Virus record (IMG/VR): IMGVR_UViG_3300009091_000047
Coordinates: 1-28,949 of that record
From: a virus
Length of the DNA: 28,949 nt
Reading direction: 5' to 3' (one strand)
Under the pieces are notes generated by a model. It had not been told where the DNA came from, made no database searches, and was given only the letters and a program-made list of their open reading frames with translations. Every line of letters starts with the position of its first letter. Within the stretch, counting starts at the first letter, position 1. The translations under genes and the position numbers were made by a program. Below, one piece after another: positions 6,230-13,818 of the stretch.

Positions 6230-6381
6230 AAATATTTGACGTGTCGCTCAAGGAAAAAATACCAGAAATGGAAATTGAAGCGAAAAACGAAAAGGATGCC
6301 AAGAAAATTTACCTTGAGGCCATAATTCGAGCGCTCGATATAGATAAAATCGACGCTATCGAGGTTGAAATAACGCAATGA
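6226..6381 (+). CDS. hypothetical acidic protein, 51 aa
   Basis: ATG overlaps the rusA stop (ATGA). The sequence starts KIFDVSLKEKIPEMEIEAKNEKDA and ends with a strand (DAIEVEIT), giving a beta-alpha-beta feel. No family recognised. Chained to the next ORF by another ATGA overlap. Confidence 0.5.
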   Translation: MKIFDVSLKEKIPEMEIEAKNEKDAKKIYLEAIIRALDIDKIDAIEVEITQ

Positions 6382-6461
6382 CCGACCACATCACCGACCC
6401 GCTGGACGTGGCTGCGAACTTGGAGCAGGCAGAGCGAGACAGGAACCCGGCGAAGTGGTGA
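6378..6461 (+). CDS. very short ORF, possible truncated TraR/DksA-type protein, 27 aa
   Basis: ATG 6378 overlaps the previous stop. The 27 residues (MTDHITDPLDVAANLEQAERD...) resemble the extreme N-terminus of phage TraR/DksA-like zinc-finger proteins, which continue with a C4 zinc finger. No such finger follows in any frame here. It is either a truncated remnant or a chance extension of the chain. Confidence 0.3.
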   Translation: MTDHITDPLDVAANLEQAERDRNPAKW

Positions 6462-6462
6462 T

Positions 6463-6642
6463 ATGAAAACAGGACACAAACCATCACCGCCGCGATTTAG
6501 GGCGGCGGCTCTTATGCCATCTTTTAAGTGCTTTGCTACAGGCTTCAATATCAAAATCATTCGCCTTGCAGCCTTTGGTTTGCCAGCGAATGATTTGCGC
6601 TCCTATATTCCAGCGAATGCGGAATTTATGCGCGCAATTTAG
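6463..6642 (+). CDS. doubtful ORF, 59 aa, across a hairpin-rich region
   Basis: ATG directly follows the previous stop but has no clear SD. The protein has a short hydrophobic stretch (IKIIRLAAFGLP) and no recognisable domain. The DNA beneath it contains two strong inverted repeats (6487-6508 and 6554-6596), which suggests the segment may be regulatory instead. Both readings remain open. Confidence 0.25.
   Translation: MKTGHKPSPPRFRAAALMPSFKCFATGFNIKIIRLAAFGLPANDLRSYIPANAEFMRAI
6487..6508. other. GC-rich hairpin at the end of the early gene chain
   Basis: CCGCCGC (6487-6493) pairs perfectly with GCGGCGG (6502-6508) over an 8 nt loop. It is followed by CTCTT, not a T-run, so it is at best a weak terminator. 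Confidence 0.55.
6554..6596. other. 11 bp inverted repeat
   Basis: AAATCATTCGC (6554-6564) and GCGAATGATTT (6586-6596) are perfect complements with a 21 nt loop. A third GCGAATG follows within about 20 bp, inside a small ATTCC/GGAAT hairpin. Possible protein-binding site, cruciform or structured RNA. Confidence 0.6.
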
Positions 6643-6672
6643 GCGTGTTCTTTCGGTGTTTATTCTAGCGTC

Positions 6673-6694
6673 CTAGTATCCTTCTAGTGTCCTT
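6673..6694 (+). repeat. short tandem repeat, two 11 bp units
   Basis: CTAGTATCCTT followed by CTAGTGTCCTT, preceded by a partial unit CTAGCGTC at 6665. It lies in the non-coding stretch before the late promoter. Confidence 0.6.
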
Positions 6695-6716
6695 GTGTCG
6701 GAGCGCTTTAGGCTCA

Positions 6717-6849
6717 ATTCAGCCGTTGCCGGTCAATGCGGATGAAATCAAGCGCGCAGCTTGGCAAACGCAGCAAATTTTAGTGCTACTGGGCAGACGC
6801 TGAGTACCTGAAACAGATTGGCAATCGGATTTATGGCGAAAAATGTTGA
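6717..6849 (+). pseudogene. frameshifted small phage gene upstream of the late promoter
   Basis: One frame reads QPLPVNADEIKRAAWQTQQIL up to about 6783 and stops at 6801. The +1 frame then reads YWADAEYLKQIGNRIYGEK to a stop at 6847. Joined, the two halves resemble small phage proteins of the form PLPxNADExKRxxWxxQxILV...ExxxQIGxRLYG that often sit before the antiterminator or terminase genes. One inserted base (or two lost) near 6783 explains the break. Neither half has a clear ATG/GTG start: the homologous start would be ATT at 6717. It could be a true pseudogene, a programmed shift or a sequencing error. Confidence 0.45.
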
Positions 6850-6873
6850 CAATCAAAATTTAATCAATATAAT
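6846..6873 (+). promoter_or_regulatory. near-consensus sigma-70 promoter for the antiterminator/late region
   Basis: TTGACA (6846-6851), 16 bp AT-rich spacer, TATAAT (6868-6873). It is the best promoter in the window and sits where phage late promoters usually lie, just before the Q-like gene and terminase. Confidence 0.85.
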
Positions 6874-7005
6874 CACGGATGAACATACCGCTACGGCGCG
6901 CCAATCCAACTAGGGGAATGAATCATATACTCTGAACAAAACGATATACGCGACAGAGTCGAAAATTGGAGACGCTTCTTTCGGCAGGTTCAACGATTCG
7001 CCGCA

Positions 7006-7365
7006 GTGCCGTACTACCAGCCGCCGACATCAGGAAACCGCACACTCACCGATGCTGAAATAGATACACTCCCATCCGACATTCAGTTGGTGATCGCGGA
7101 AAACAAAAAAACACAGCAGCACCAATCAACTAGCCTACCAATACACATGCAGGACGCGCTCCATTTGGAGCTGTGTTGGCGCAACCTCACTGATGACGCG
7201 GTAAAATGGTATCTGAAATGGCAGTATATCCACAACATGCCGCAATCGCCGTTGTGGCGTAAGCTAAAAAATTACAATGTACGCATCAGGAATCACGAAG
7301 ATCATCAGATATTTGATCGTCGTGCGCTGGATGTGTTCGAACGATCACTAAATCATCCGGGATAG
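7006..7365 (+). CDS. antiterminator Q-like regulator (start probably further upstream)
   Basis: From GTG 7006 the ORF is 119 aa, but the frame is open back to 6922 and that extension is protein-like (RDRVENWRRFFRQVQRFAAV, then PYYQPP). AGGGGA at 6912-6917 sits correctly for a start at ATC 6922 or ATA 6925, giving about 147 aa. The C-terminal half (MQDALHLELCWRNL...AVKWYLKWQYIHNMPQ...RKLKNYNVRI) has the order of Q/RinA-type late activators: a core helix with H-x2-L, then an HTH-like segment. It lies between the strong promoter and TerS. Function is inferred from position and pattern. Confidence 0.5.
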   Translation: MPYYQPPTSGNRTLTDAEIDTLPSDIQLVIAENKKTQQHQSTSLPIHMQDALHLELCWRNLTDDAVKWYLKWQYIHNMPQSPLWRKLKNYNVRIRNHEDHQIFDRRALDVFERSLNHPG

Positions 7366-7395
7366 CCGGAGTCTCCCTAGAGGGAATGAATTATC

Positions 7396-7692
7396 ATGGC
7401 AGGCTCTAAAGTAGCGAAAAACAGCAACGTGGCAGGAAAAGGCAGAATTGGAGGCAGGGCTAAAGGTACGCCAAATAAAGTCACCAGATCAGTTAAGGAT
7501 GCCATTGCTTACGCTGCCGAGGGCTTGGGTGGTGCTGATAGGCTGATCGCTTGGGCAAAGGAGGATGCGGCGAACGAGCGCGCATTCTGGTCGAACATCT
7601 ATCCGAAGCTGTTGCCGCTTACCTTGGCTGGTGATGCTAACAATCCTATCGCTATAACAGAGATCACCCGAACAATAGTTAAGGCCAAGTGA
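7396..7692 (+). CDS. terminase small subunit-like protein
   Basis: 98 aa. The basic N-terminus with RAKGTPNKVTRSVKDAI is typical of small terminase-like proteins that recognise the packaging site. A helical middle (WAKEDAANERAFW) and YPKLLPL follow, matching the phage family often annotated as TerS immediately upstream of PBSX-type large subunits. SD AGAGGGA precedes ATG. The stop overlaps the GTG start of terL, so the two subunits are translationally coupled. Confidence 0.75.
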   Translation: MAGSKVAKNSNVAGKGRIGGRAKGTPNKVTRSVKDAIAYAAEGLGGADRLIAWAKEDAANERAFWSNIYPKLLPLTLAGDANNPIAITEITRTIVKAK

Positions 7693-8921
7693 ACCTCAAT
7701 ATAGACACACCAGAGGTATTTGAGCCGTTGCTGGCTGGCGGTCGGTATCTTGGGGCATGGGGCGGACGAGGTAGCGGTAAATCACACTTCTTTGCCGAGC
7801 TAACAATCGAAGATCATATCCGTGAGAGGTGCGATACGGTTTGCCTGCGCGAGATACAGAAGAGCTTGAAATTCAGCAGCAAGAAGCTGTTAGAGCTGAA
7901 GATTCAGGCTCTGAATGCTGGTGGGTACTTTGACGTGCAGGAAAGCGTCATAAAGGCCAAAAACGGCGGAATCATCATCTTTCAGGGTATGCAAGACCAC
8001 ACAAGCGATAGCATCAAGTCGCTTGAGGGTTTTAAATACGCATGGTTTGAAGAGGCACAGTCGGCGTCGCAGCGAAGCCTAGACTTGCTCAGGCCTACCA
8101 TCAGAGCGCCCGGTTCTCAGTTACGTTTTAGCTGGAATCCTAACCTAGCCACTGACCCTATAGACGTTTTACTACGCGGTGACAACCCTCCGCCTGATTC
8201 GGTGATAGTTAAGGCTAACTACAAGGATAATCCGTGGCTTCCTGCCGAATTGCTGGCAGAAATGGAATACGACAAGCGGCGCGATCCTGACAAATACGCG
8301 CACATCTGGCTTGGCGAGTATCAACGCAATAGCGAATCAAGGGTGTTCCGAAATTGGAAAGTAGAAGAATTTGAGCGCCCTGCTGGAACGGTTTACCGAT
8401 TAGGTGCAGATTGGGGCTTCTCGGTTGATCCTAGCATTTTGGTTCGGTGTTCAATCGAAGGCAATAGGCTGTATGTTGACTATGAGGCGTATTCCGTAGG
8501 CTGCGAGATAGTCAACCTGCCAGAGCTATTCATGGGAGTGCCGGAGGCCGAGAAATGGCCTATTACCGCAGATAGTGCCAGACCTGAAACCATCAGCCAC
8601 ATGTGCAAAAACGGCTTCCCGAAGATTAGGAGCGCAATTAAGGGAAGCGGCTCGCTTGAGGATGGTATCGAGTGGCTAAAGTCGTTCGACCTGGTGATTC
8701 ACCCGCGCTGCACGCACACAATCGACGAGCTGACCATGTATAGCTACAAGACTGACCCGCTGACCGGGCTGGTTCTTCCGTTGCTTGAGGATAAAAACAA
8801 CCATGTTATAGATGCGCTGCGCTATGCCTGCGAGGGTGCCAGGAGAGCAAAGCCTATAAAACCAGTTAAAGTAAAGCCGAAGCCATACGCTCACCGGCAC
8901 AATCAAGGATGGATGGCATGA
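7689..8921 (+). CDS. terminase large subunit (PBSX/Terminase_3 family)
   Basis: 410 aa, full length. Walker A GGRGSGKS at residues 25-32; Walker B AWFEE at 118-122; the RNase H-like nuclease acidic residues fit D241 (GADWGFSVD), D295 (ITADSARPE) and D375 (NHVIDALRYA). The ATPase drives DNA into the procapsid and the C-terminal nuclease cuts the concatemer, here probably by a headful mechanism as in other P22-type phages. GTG start overlaps the TerS stop. The end overlaps the portal start (ATGA). Confidence 0.95.
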   Translation: MNLNIDTPEVFEPLLAGGRYLGAWGGRGSGKSHFFAELTIEDHIRERCDTVCLREIQKSLKFSSKKLLELKIQALNAGGYFDVQESVIKAKNGGIIIFQGMQDHTSDSIKSLEGFKYAWFEEAQSASQRSLDLLRPTIRAPGSQLRFSWNPNLATDPIDVLLRGDNPPPDSVIVKANYKDNPWLPAELLAEMEYDKRRDPDKYAHIWLGEYQRNSESRVFRNWKVEEFERPAGTVYRLGADWGFSVDPSILVRCSIEGNRLYVDYEAYSVGCEIVNLPELFMGVPEAEKWPITADSARPETISHMCKNGFPKIRSAIKGSGSLEDGIEWLKSFDLVIHPRCTHTIDELTMYSYKTDPLTGLVLPLLEDKNNHVIDALRYACEGARRAKPIKPVKVKPKPYAHRHNQGWMA

Positions 8922-11167
8922 GTGAGAAAAAGACGAGCGAGAAAAAGACGATTGTCGAGGAGGCGTTAAAGCGGTTCAATACTGCTGAAGAAGCGTATAA
9001 GGATTCTCTGCGCATGGCTGTCACTGACACAGCCTTTGCGTGGGGAGATTCGGACAACATGAAACAGTGGCCAGAAAACGTAGCCGCAACGCGCAAGGAT
9101 GACCACAAGATATGCCTGACGATCAACCAGACAGCACAACATTGCAACCAAGTAATCAACGCTATCAGGCAGGAACGTCCAACTGGTAAAGTGATCCCGG
9201 CTAACGATTCAGCCCATAAGAAGGGTGCGGAGATATTCGGCGGACTCATCCGTTCTATACAAGCTAACTCAAACGCTGATGATGCGCACGATAACGCCGC
9301 AGAACATGCAATTTATGGTGGTATAGGCTATTGGAGGATAATCACAGAATACGAAGCGCCGGATTCATTCAGCCAGATTATTAAGATCAAGCCATGCCCA
9401 AACCCGCAACTGGTGCGTGTTGACCCGTTGCCAAGCCTGTTAGAGCCAGAAAAGCGCGAGTGGGGATTCATCTTCGAGGACGTGCTGAAAGAGACGTTCA
9501 AGCGCGAATATCCTGATATTGACCCGACGAACTGGCAGATTGACTCTGACGGGTGGGTAAGTGAGGACTCATTCCGAAGGGCTGAGTATTTCTATTCCGA
9601 GTACGTTGATGACGTTGCGATTCTGTTTTCAGACGGTTCAACCAAGCTAAAGAGCAAGATCGAAGGCGTTACTGTTGACGCTATGGGAATGCCGTTAAGC
9701 GTGGTTAAAGAGCGCAAGACACAGCGAAGGCAATGGAAATGGTGCGTGCTGGTCGGTGGGCACGATAAGCCGCTGGAAGAAAAACTATGGGCGGGAGAGT
9801 ATCTTCCTATCGTTGAGACTGTCGGTAAGGCAATCAATATCGACGGCAAGATGAACATCAAGGGCGAAGTGCGTGACCTAAAGGATCAGCAGCGCATCAT
9901 AAATTACTCGTTCTCAGAGACGGTTCAAACTCTGGCATTGCAGAACAAAGTTCCGTACATGGCCGCAGCTGAGGCCATCGAAGACTTTGAGGACGAATGG
10001 GCATCGGTTAATCTTGAGAATAGATCGTACTTGCCGTTCAACGCATACGACGAGAAAGGCAATGCATTACCTACTCCGGCGCGTCAGCCTCCGCCGCAAA
10101 TGGCAACAGCCCAGGTGCAATTGTTGCAGATAGCCTCTGAACAAATGAGGGCAGCATCAGGACAACAAAATGCAAACTTTGGGATTAGGTCTGAGGCTGC
10201 GTCTGGTGTAGGGATTCAAAGGCTGAAGGTACAAGGTGAGGTCGCAACCTTCCACTTCCCTGACAACCATGCACGCGGTTTGCGCTATGAGATAAAAATT
10301 CTCGTTGACCTTATACCTAAAATCATGGACACCAAGCAAGTTGTGACCATTCTAGGAGTAGACGGTAAACAGGAAAAGGTGATTCTCGACCCTGAAAATC
10401 AGGAATCTTACACACCTATCACGTCTGAGGACATTGAGCACATTTTCAACCCGAATATCGGGAAGTACACAGTAGCAATCGACACCGGCCCAAGCTATAC
10501 GACACAGCGCCAAGAGGGTGCGGCAAGCCTGAACGAGTTGGCCGGACGTAACCCGGCATTGATGCAAGTTGCTGGTGATTTGATAATGCGCGCTCAGGAC
10601 TTCCCCATGGCTGACCAGTTAGCTGACAGATTGGCTAAGACATTGCCGCCTAACCTGCAAGAAAGTAAAGGCGGGGCTGAACAGCAACTTGCACAACTGA
10701 GCCAGCAAGCACAGCAAATGCAACAGCAGATGCAGCAGATGGAGCAGGCATTGCAAGAGGCGCAAGGCAAGCTACAGCAAGCAGAATCAGGTCAAGCTAA
10801 GTCGCAGATGGAGATTGAAGCCAAGATGCAGCTTGCGCAGATTGAAGCGCAGATAGAAGATCAGCGCCACCAGCGCGAGATTGAGTTCAAGAAGCAACAG
10901 GCCGAGCTTGATGCGCATATGGAGCAACAGAAGATCGAAACTATGGCGCTGGTGGCGCAGAAGCAATCAACAATTGATGCGCACATGGCGATGGAAAAGG
11001 CGAGGCAGGATTGCGCTATCAAGATGGAAGTGGCTAAACTGGATATTGACAGCAAGGAAGAGATTGCAGAACTAAATGCTTACGTCGAACTGCAAAAGGC
11101 TGGAATGCAGAACGAGGCATTGACCGCAGACGTGAACAAGGATTTGAACGAACCAGAATCAGAGTAA
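8918..11167 (+). CDS. P22-type portal protein
   Basis: 749 aa from ATG 8918, which overlaps the terL stop and has AGGA 9 nt upstream (an in-frame ATG at 8909 has no SD spacing). The length and features such as ITEYEAPDSFSQIIKI, IINYSFSETVQTLALQNKVPYM and the SGQQNANFG motif fit the P22 portal family. The last 150 residues are a Gln/Glu-rich coiled coil, as in the P22 portal barrel. The dodecameric portal is the DNA gate and the docking point for gp4-like head completion proteins, one of which is encoded at 16789. Confidence 0.92.
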   Translation: MSEKKTSEKKTIVEEALKRFNTAEEAYKDSLRMAVTDTAFAWGDSDNMKQWPENVAATRKDDHKICLTINQTAQHCNQVINAIRQERPTGKVIPANDSAHKKGAEIFGGLIRSIQANSNADDAHDNAAEHAIYGGIGYWRIITEYEAPDSFSQIIKIKPCPNPQLVRVDPLPSLLEPEKREWGFIFEDVLKETFKREYPDIDPTNWQIDSDGWVSEDSFRRAEYFYSEYVDDVAILFSDGSTKLKSKIEGVTVDAMGMPLSVVKERKTQRRQWKWCVLVGGHDKPLEEKLWAGEYLPIVETVGKAINIDGKMNIKGEVRDLKDQQRIINYSFSETVQTLALQNKVPYMAAAEAIEDFEDEWASVNLENRSYLPFNAYDEKGNALPTPARQPPPQMATAQVQLLQIASEQMRAASGQQNANFGIRSEAASGVGIQRLKVQGEVATFHFPDNHARGLRYEIKILVDLIPKIMDTKQVVTILGVDGKQEKVILDPENQESYTPITSEDIEHIFNPNIGKYTVAIDTGPSYTTQRQEGAASLNELAGRNPALMQVAGDLIMRAQDFPMADQLADRLAKTLPPNLQESKGGAEQQLAQLSQQAQQMQQQMQQMEQALQEAQGKLQQAESGQAKSQMEIEAKMQLAQIEAQIEDQRHQREIEFKKQQAELDAHMEQQKIETMALVAQKQSTIDAHMAMEKARQDCAIKMEVAKLDIDSKEEIAELNAYVELQKAGMQNEALTADVNKDLNEPESE

Positions 11168-11213
11168 TTAGCTAACGGCGGCTTGCACCGTGTCCCGTAA
11201 TGGAGGAAATACA

Positions 11214-11999
11214 ATGTTTGACGAACAAGCAGCACCAGTGGTACAAGATGCACCAGCAACAGAAGCGGCAGCTACGCCGGAAACCGTAGCGACCCCTACG
11301 CCTGAAACTGAGGCAGCGCAGGGAGTAGAAACTCAGGCTGAAAAATCGTTTACCCAAGCGGAATTGAACGAGATCATTCAGAAGGAAAAAGCAAAGGCCG
11401 AGGCCAGAGCTGAACGAAGGGCATTAAAGGTATACGCTGACAAGCTTGAGGCGATGCACAAGCCGGTATCACAGCCTCAAGAAGCCACGCGAAACGACGG
11501 AAGGCCGCAACTATCTCAGTTTGAAAATGTTGAGGATTACGTTGAATCGGTAGCTGACTGGAAGCAGGCGCAACGTGATAATCAGGCAACGCAAGCACAG
11601 CAGCAACGGCAGTACGTTGAAACGGTAAATAAGTCGGAGAAGTTCTACGCGGAAGCGGAAAACTCACCCGGATTTGATCGTGAATCATTCGATGCTTTGC
11701 CACTGACTCATTCGATTGCGCAAGCGATTATTGATAGTGACGTTCCTGCAAAGTTGATGGTGTACCTTAACGCAAACCCGGCAGAATTTGCAAGGGTTGC
11801 AAACCTTAGTCCAGCAAGGCAAGCGGCAGAAATAGGGAAGCTGGAAGTAAAAATAGCTACAGCCCCGAAAGTCAGTAAAGCGCCAGAACCGATAACGCCG
11901 ATTGACGGAAGAAATGGAAGCGGCTCAAAGTCCATTTTTGATGCTAATATCTCGCAGGCTGAATTTGAAAAGCTGCGTCGGGCGCAAACAAGAAGGTAA
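11214..11999 (+). CDS. scaffolding protein
   Basis: 261 aa from ATG 11214 (SD GGAGGAA). N-terminal 40 residues are Ala/Pro/Thr/Glu-rich and probably disordered. Residues about 45-75 form a charged helix (FTQAELNEIIQKEKAKAEARAERRALK), followed by Gln-rich helical regions. The C-terminus is basic (FEKLRRAQTRR), matching the coat-binding helix-turn-helix tail of P22-type scaffolds. Position between portal and coat is the standard scaffold slot. It guides coat assembly and then leaves the procapsid. Confidence 0.8.
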   Translation: MFDEQAAPVVQDAPATEAAATPETVATPTPETEAAQGVETQAEKSFTQAELNEIIQKEKAKAEARAERRALKVYADKLEAMHKPVSQPQEATRNDGRPQLSQFENVEDYVESVADWKQAQRDNQATQAQQQRQYVETVNKSEKFYAEAENSPGFDRESFDALPLTHSIAQAIIDSDVPAKLMVYLNANPAEFARVANLSPARQAAEIGKLEVKIATAPKVSKAPEPITPIDGRNGSGSKSIFDANISQAEFEKLRRAQTRR

Positions 12000-12035
12000 T
12001 TTAATTTAATCCCGCCCATGTCGAGAGACAGAAGC

Positions 12036-12058
12036 AAGCCCCCAGAATATCGGGGGTT
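12036..12058 (+). other. intergenic hairpin between scaffold and coat genes
   Basis: CCCCC (12039-12043) pairs with GGGGG (12052-12056), extended by two flanking pairs. It is followed by TTCCTATTAAAGGAG, not a T-run. It may stabilise or separate the highly expressed coat mRNA. A tiny TGTC-GAGA-GACA hairpin lies just before it. Confidence 0.45.
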
Positions 12059-12078
12059 CCTATTAAAGGAGTGTTAAA

Positions 12079-13317
12079 ATGAGTAATTCGTTAAAAGTAA
12101 TTGATTTGGTGCTGAAAGAAAGTCAGCGCATCGCCCACGAAAAGTTGAGCTTCATTGCCACAACCGACCTGCAATACGACAAGTCTTTCACCTATCAAGC
12201 CGGTAAAGGCCCTAACGGTCAAACCCTGCGTGTTCGTGAACCTAACCAGTTCACCCGCACCCAAGGTTCTCGCCTTGCTGATGTCCAGGACGTAACGGAA
12301 ACCACGCAAGACATCACCGTTGCCACTCAAGATCACGTTGCTATGCGCTTTAACTCTGCCGAGTTGATGCAATCGGTAAACAGCACGTCGGCCTTTGATG
12401 ACCTGTCCAAGAGCTACATCGAGCCAGCTATTGCCAGCTTCGTGTCCGGGATTGAGGCGGATTACATCGCTTACTGCACAAAACGCACCTATAACGTGGT
12501 TGGCACTGCTGGAACGCCTCCTACCGATCTGGTGGCAATCGGTGCGGCTAGAGCAAGGCTGAATCAAGGTCTTGCGCCAAAAGACGGCAAGCGTTACATC
12601 CAAGCGGATTCTGTGACTATGGCAGGTATGGTCAACGGCCTGAAAGGTCTGTTCCAAGACTCTAGCCAGATCAAGGAGCAATACCGCGAGGGCATGATGG
12701 GGCGCACAGGTGGTTTTGATTGGTACGAAAACGACCGCATGTATACGCAAACCAACACGTCTGACGTTGCTGTGACTACCGCTGCCGCTGCTGCTGTTAC
12801 CAATGGTGGGACTAACATCACCTTGGCATCTGTGGCTACTGCAACGACCGCAGGCATGACGTTCACTGTTGCCGGTGTGTATGCTTGTCACCCGGAAACA
12901 AAGCAGTCATTGGGTTACTTGCAACAGTACGTCGTCATCACTGGTGGCACAACCACTCAGGAAGTGCGTCCTGCAACTTGGGTGTCTGGTGCGAAACAGA
13001 ACGTGTGCGATGCTACCGGCGCAGCAATTGCCGTGACAGCGTACAACGGGACTGCTGTTGCTGTGACCTTCCAAGGTGCTGCATCTACCAGCTATCTGCA
13101 AAACTTGGCATACCATAAGGAGGCTTTCCAGTTCATTACTGCTGACCTTCCTTTGATGGACGACGCTCATAAGTGCGTCCGTTCCGTCAAGGATGGCTTG
13201 TCGATGCGTGTATGGCAGGCATCTGATATCAGAAATGATGAGCTCATCCTCCGCGTCGATATGCTTTATGGCATGGCAGCTTTGCGGCCTGCCTGGGCGT
13301 GCCGCATCACCAACTAA
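12079..13317 (+). CDS. major capsid (coat) protein, P22 gp5 family
   Basis: 412 aa with a strong SD (AAAGGAG). The N-terminal part (KVIDLVLKESQRIAHEKLSFI, then a YDKSF region and TVATQDHVAMRFNSAELM) and the C-terminus (SMRVWQASDIRNDELILRVDMLYGMAALRPAWACRI) match the P22-like coat fold. A central Thr/Ala/Gly-rich beta segment (about residues 230-335, with TAAAAAVTNGGTNITLA) fits the inserted I-domain of this family. HK97-fold coat proteins of this type build the T=7 head. Confidence 0.93.
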   Translation: MSNSLKVIDLVLKESQRIAHEKLSFIATTDLQYDKSFTYQAGKGPNGQTLRVREPNQFTRTQGSRLADVQDVTETTQDITVATQDHVAMRFNSAELMQSVNSTSAFDDLSKSYIEPAIASFVSGIEADYIAYCTKRTYNVVGTAGTPPTDLVAIGAARARLNQGLAPKDGKRYIQADSVTMAGMVNGLKGLFQDSSQIKEQYREGMMGRTGGFDWYENDRMYTQTNTSDVAVTTAAAAAVTNGGTNITLASVATATTAGMTFTVAGVYACHPETKQSLGYLQQYVVITGGTTTQEVRPATWVSGAKQNVCDATGAAIAVTAYNGTAVAVTFQGAASTSYLQNLAYHKEAFQFITADLPLMDDAHKCVRSVKDGLSMRVWQASDIRNDELILRVDMLYGMAALRPAWACRITN

Positions 13318-13348
13318 CAGACCAATTCACAAATAAAGGAGATTCAAA

Positions 13349-13585
13349 ATGGCAACATACGAACGTCTTGACTATGGTTCACCAGATGGCTCCCAATGGG
13401 GCGGAGCTGCAAGCGATAAAGTTGGTTTTTACGGCGCAGTTCCCGTAATCCAGCGCGCTTACAGTTCGGCTCTTCACGCCACTTCCGGCATTTCGTCTAG
13501 CGCTGATTTCGGCGCTACGCAACTGGCATGGGCGCAGGAGGTGCAAAATACCTTCATCGGGTTAGGCATTTGGAGCACAGTGTGA
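13349..13585 (+). CDS. fibre/head-decoration-like protein, copy 1
   Basis: 78 aa with SD AAAGGAG. The C-terminal block from KVGFYGAVPVIQRAYSS through GIGLGIWSTV-like end is shared with the C-terminus of the 13819 gene (QRAYSSALHATSGISSS, FGATQLA, IGLG.W). The N-terminus differs (MATYERLDYGSPDGSQWGG). Phages often carry this short 'GFYG..P..QR' domain at the end of small structural proteins after the coat gene; some are called head fibre or decoration proteins. It is probably on the virion surface and may trimerise. Confidence 0.6.
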   Translation: MATYERLDYGSPDGSQWGGAASDKVGFYGAVPVIQRAYSSALHATSGISSSADFGATQLAWAQEVQNTFIGLGIWSTV

Positions 13586-13608
13586 TGATTATAAAGGGTA
13601 TTTTGTAT

Positions 13609-13637
13609 TTGATGTGATGTAGAAATTACGTTACAAT
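13609..13637 (+). promoter_or_regulatory. candidate promoter inside the structural operon
   Basis: TTGATG (13609-13614), 17 bp spacer, TACAAT (13632-13637), in the 233 bp gap between the two fibre-like genes. It would start RNA at the edge of the hairpin structure that follows. Confidence 0.5.
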
Positions 13638-13640
13638 TGA

Positions 13641-13701
13641 ATTGTCGGGACAGCTTTCGCGAGAAGTTTCCCCTACCTAAACTAGGTGGATTACCGACAA
13701 T
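13641..13701 (+). ncRNA. candidate structured RNA (three-way junction), class unknown
   Basis: ATTGTCGG (13641-13648) pairs with CCGACAAT (13694-13701), closing a 61 nt element. Inside are CTTT/GAAG with a CGCGA loop (13654-13666) and CTACCTA/TAGGTGG with an AAC loop (13673-13689). That makes a closing stem plus two hairpins. It does not match the hammerhead core, and I recognise no riboswitch class. It may be a leader element for the 13819 gene or a separate transcript. Confidence 0.45.
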
Positions 13702-13727
13702 CTCAATAACTGTTTAGGAGTATCAAA

Positions 13728-13772
13728 ATGCTTACACAACTGCACCAGAAGCACACGAAGCATATCTTGTAG
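13728..13772 (+). CDS. 14-codon leader ORF or decayed gene remnant
   Basis: ATG has an ideal SD (AGGAG, 8 nt upstream) but the frame stops after 14 codons (MLTQLHQKHTKHIL). The adjacent frame from 13727 reads NAYTTAPEAHEAYLVAKRSL and looks more protein-like, but has no start. It is either a leader peptide linked to the upstream RNA structure or a small gene broken by an indel near its start. Confidence 0.3.
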   Translation: MLTQLHQKHTKHIL

Positions 13773-13818
13773 CAAAAAGAAGCCTTCATTCAACTTGTTT
13801 AATTTAAGGAGAATAATT

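Noticed and set aside
13641-13701. Hammerhead ribozyme
   Set aside because: Three stems are present, but the CTGANGA and GAAA core sequences are missing.
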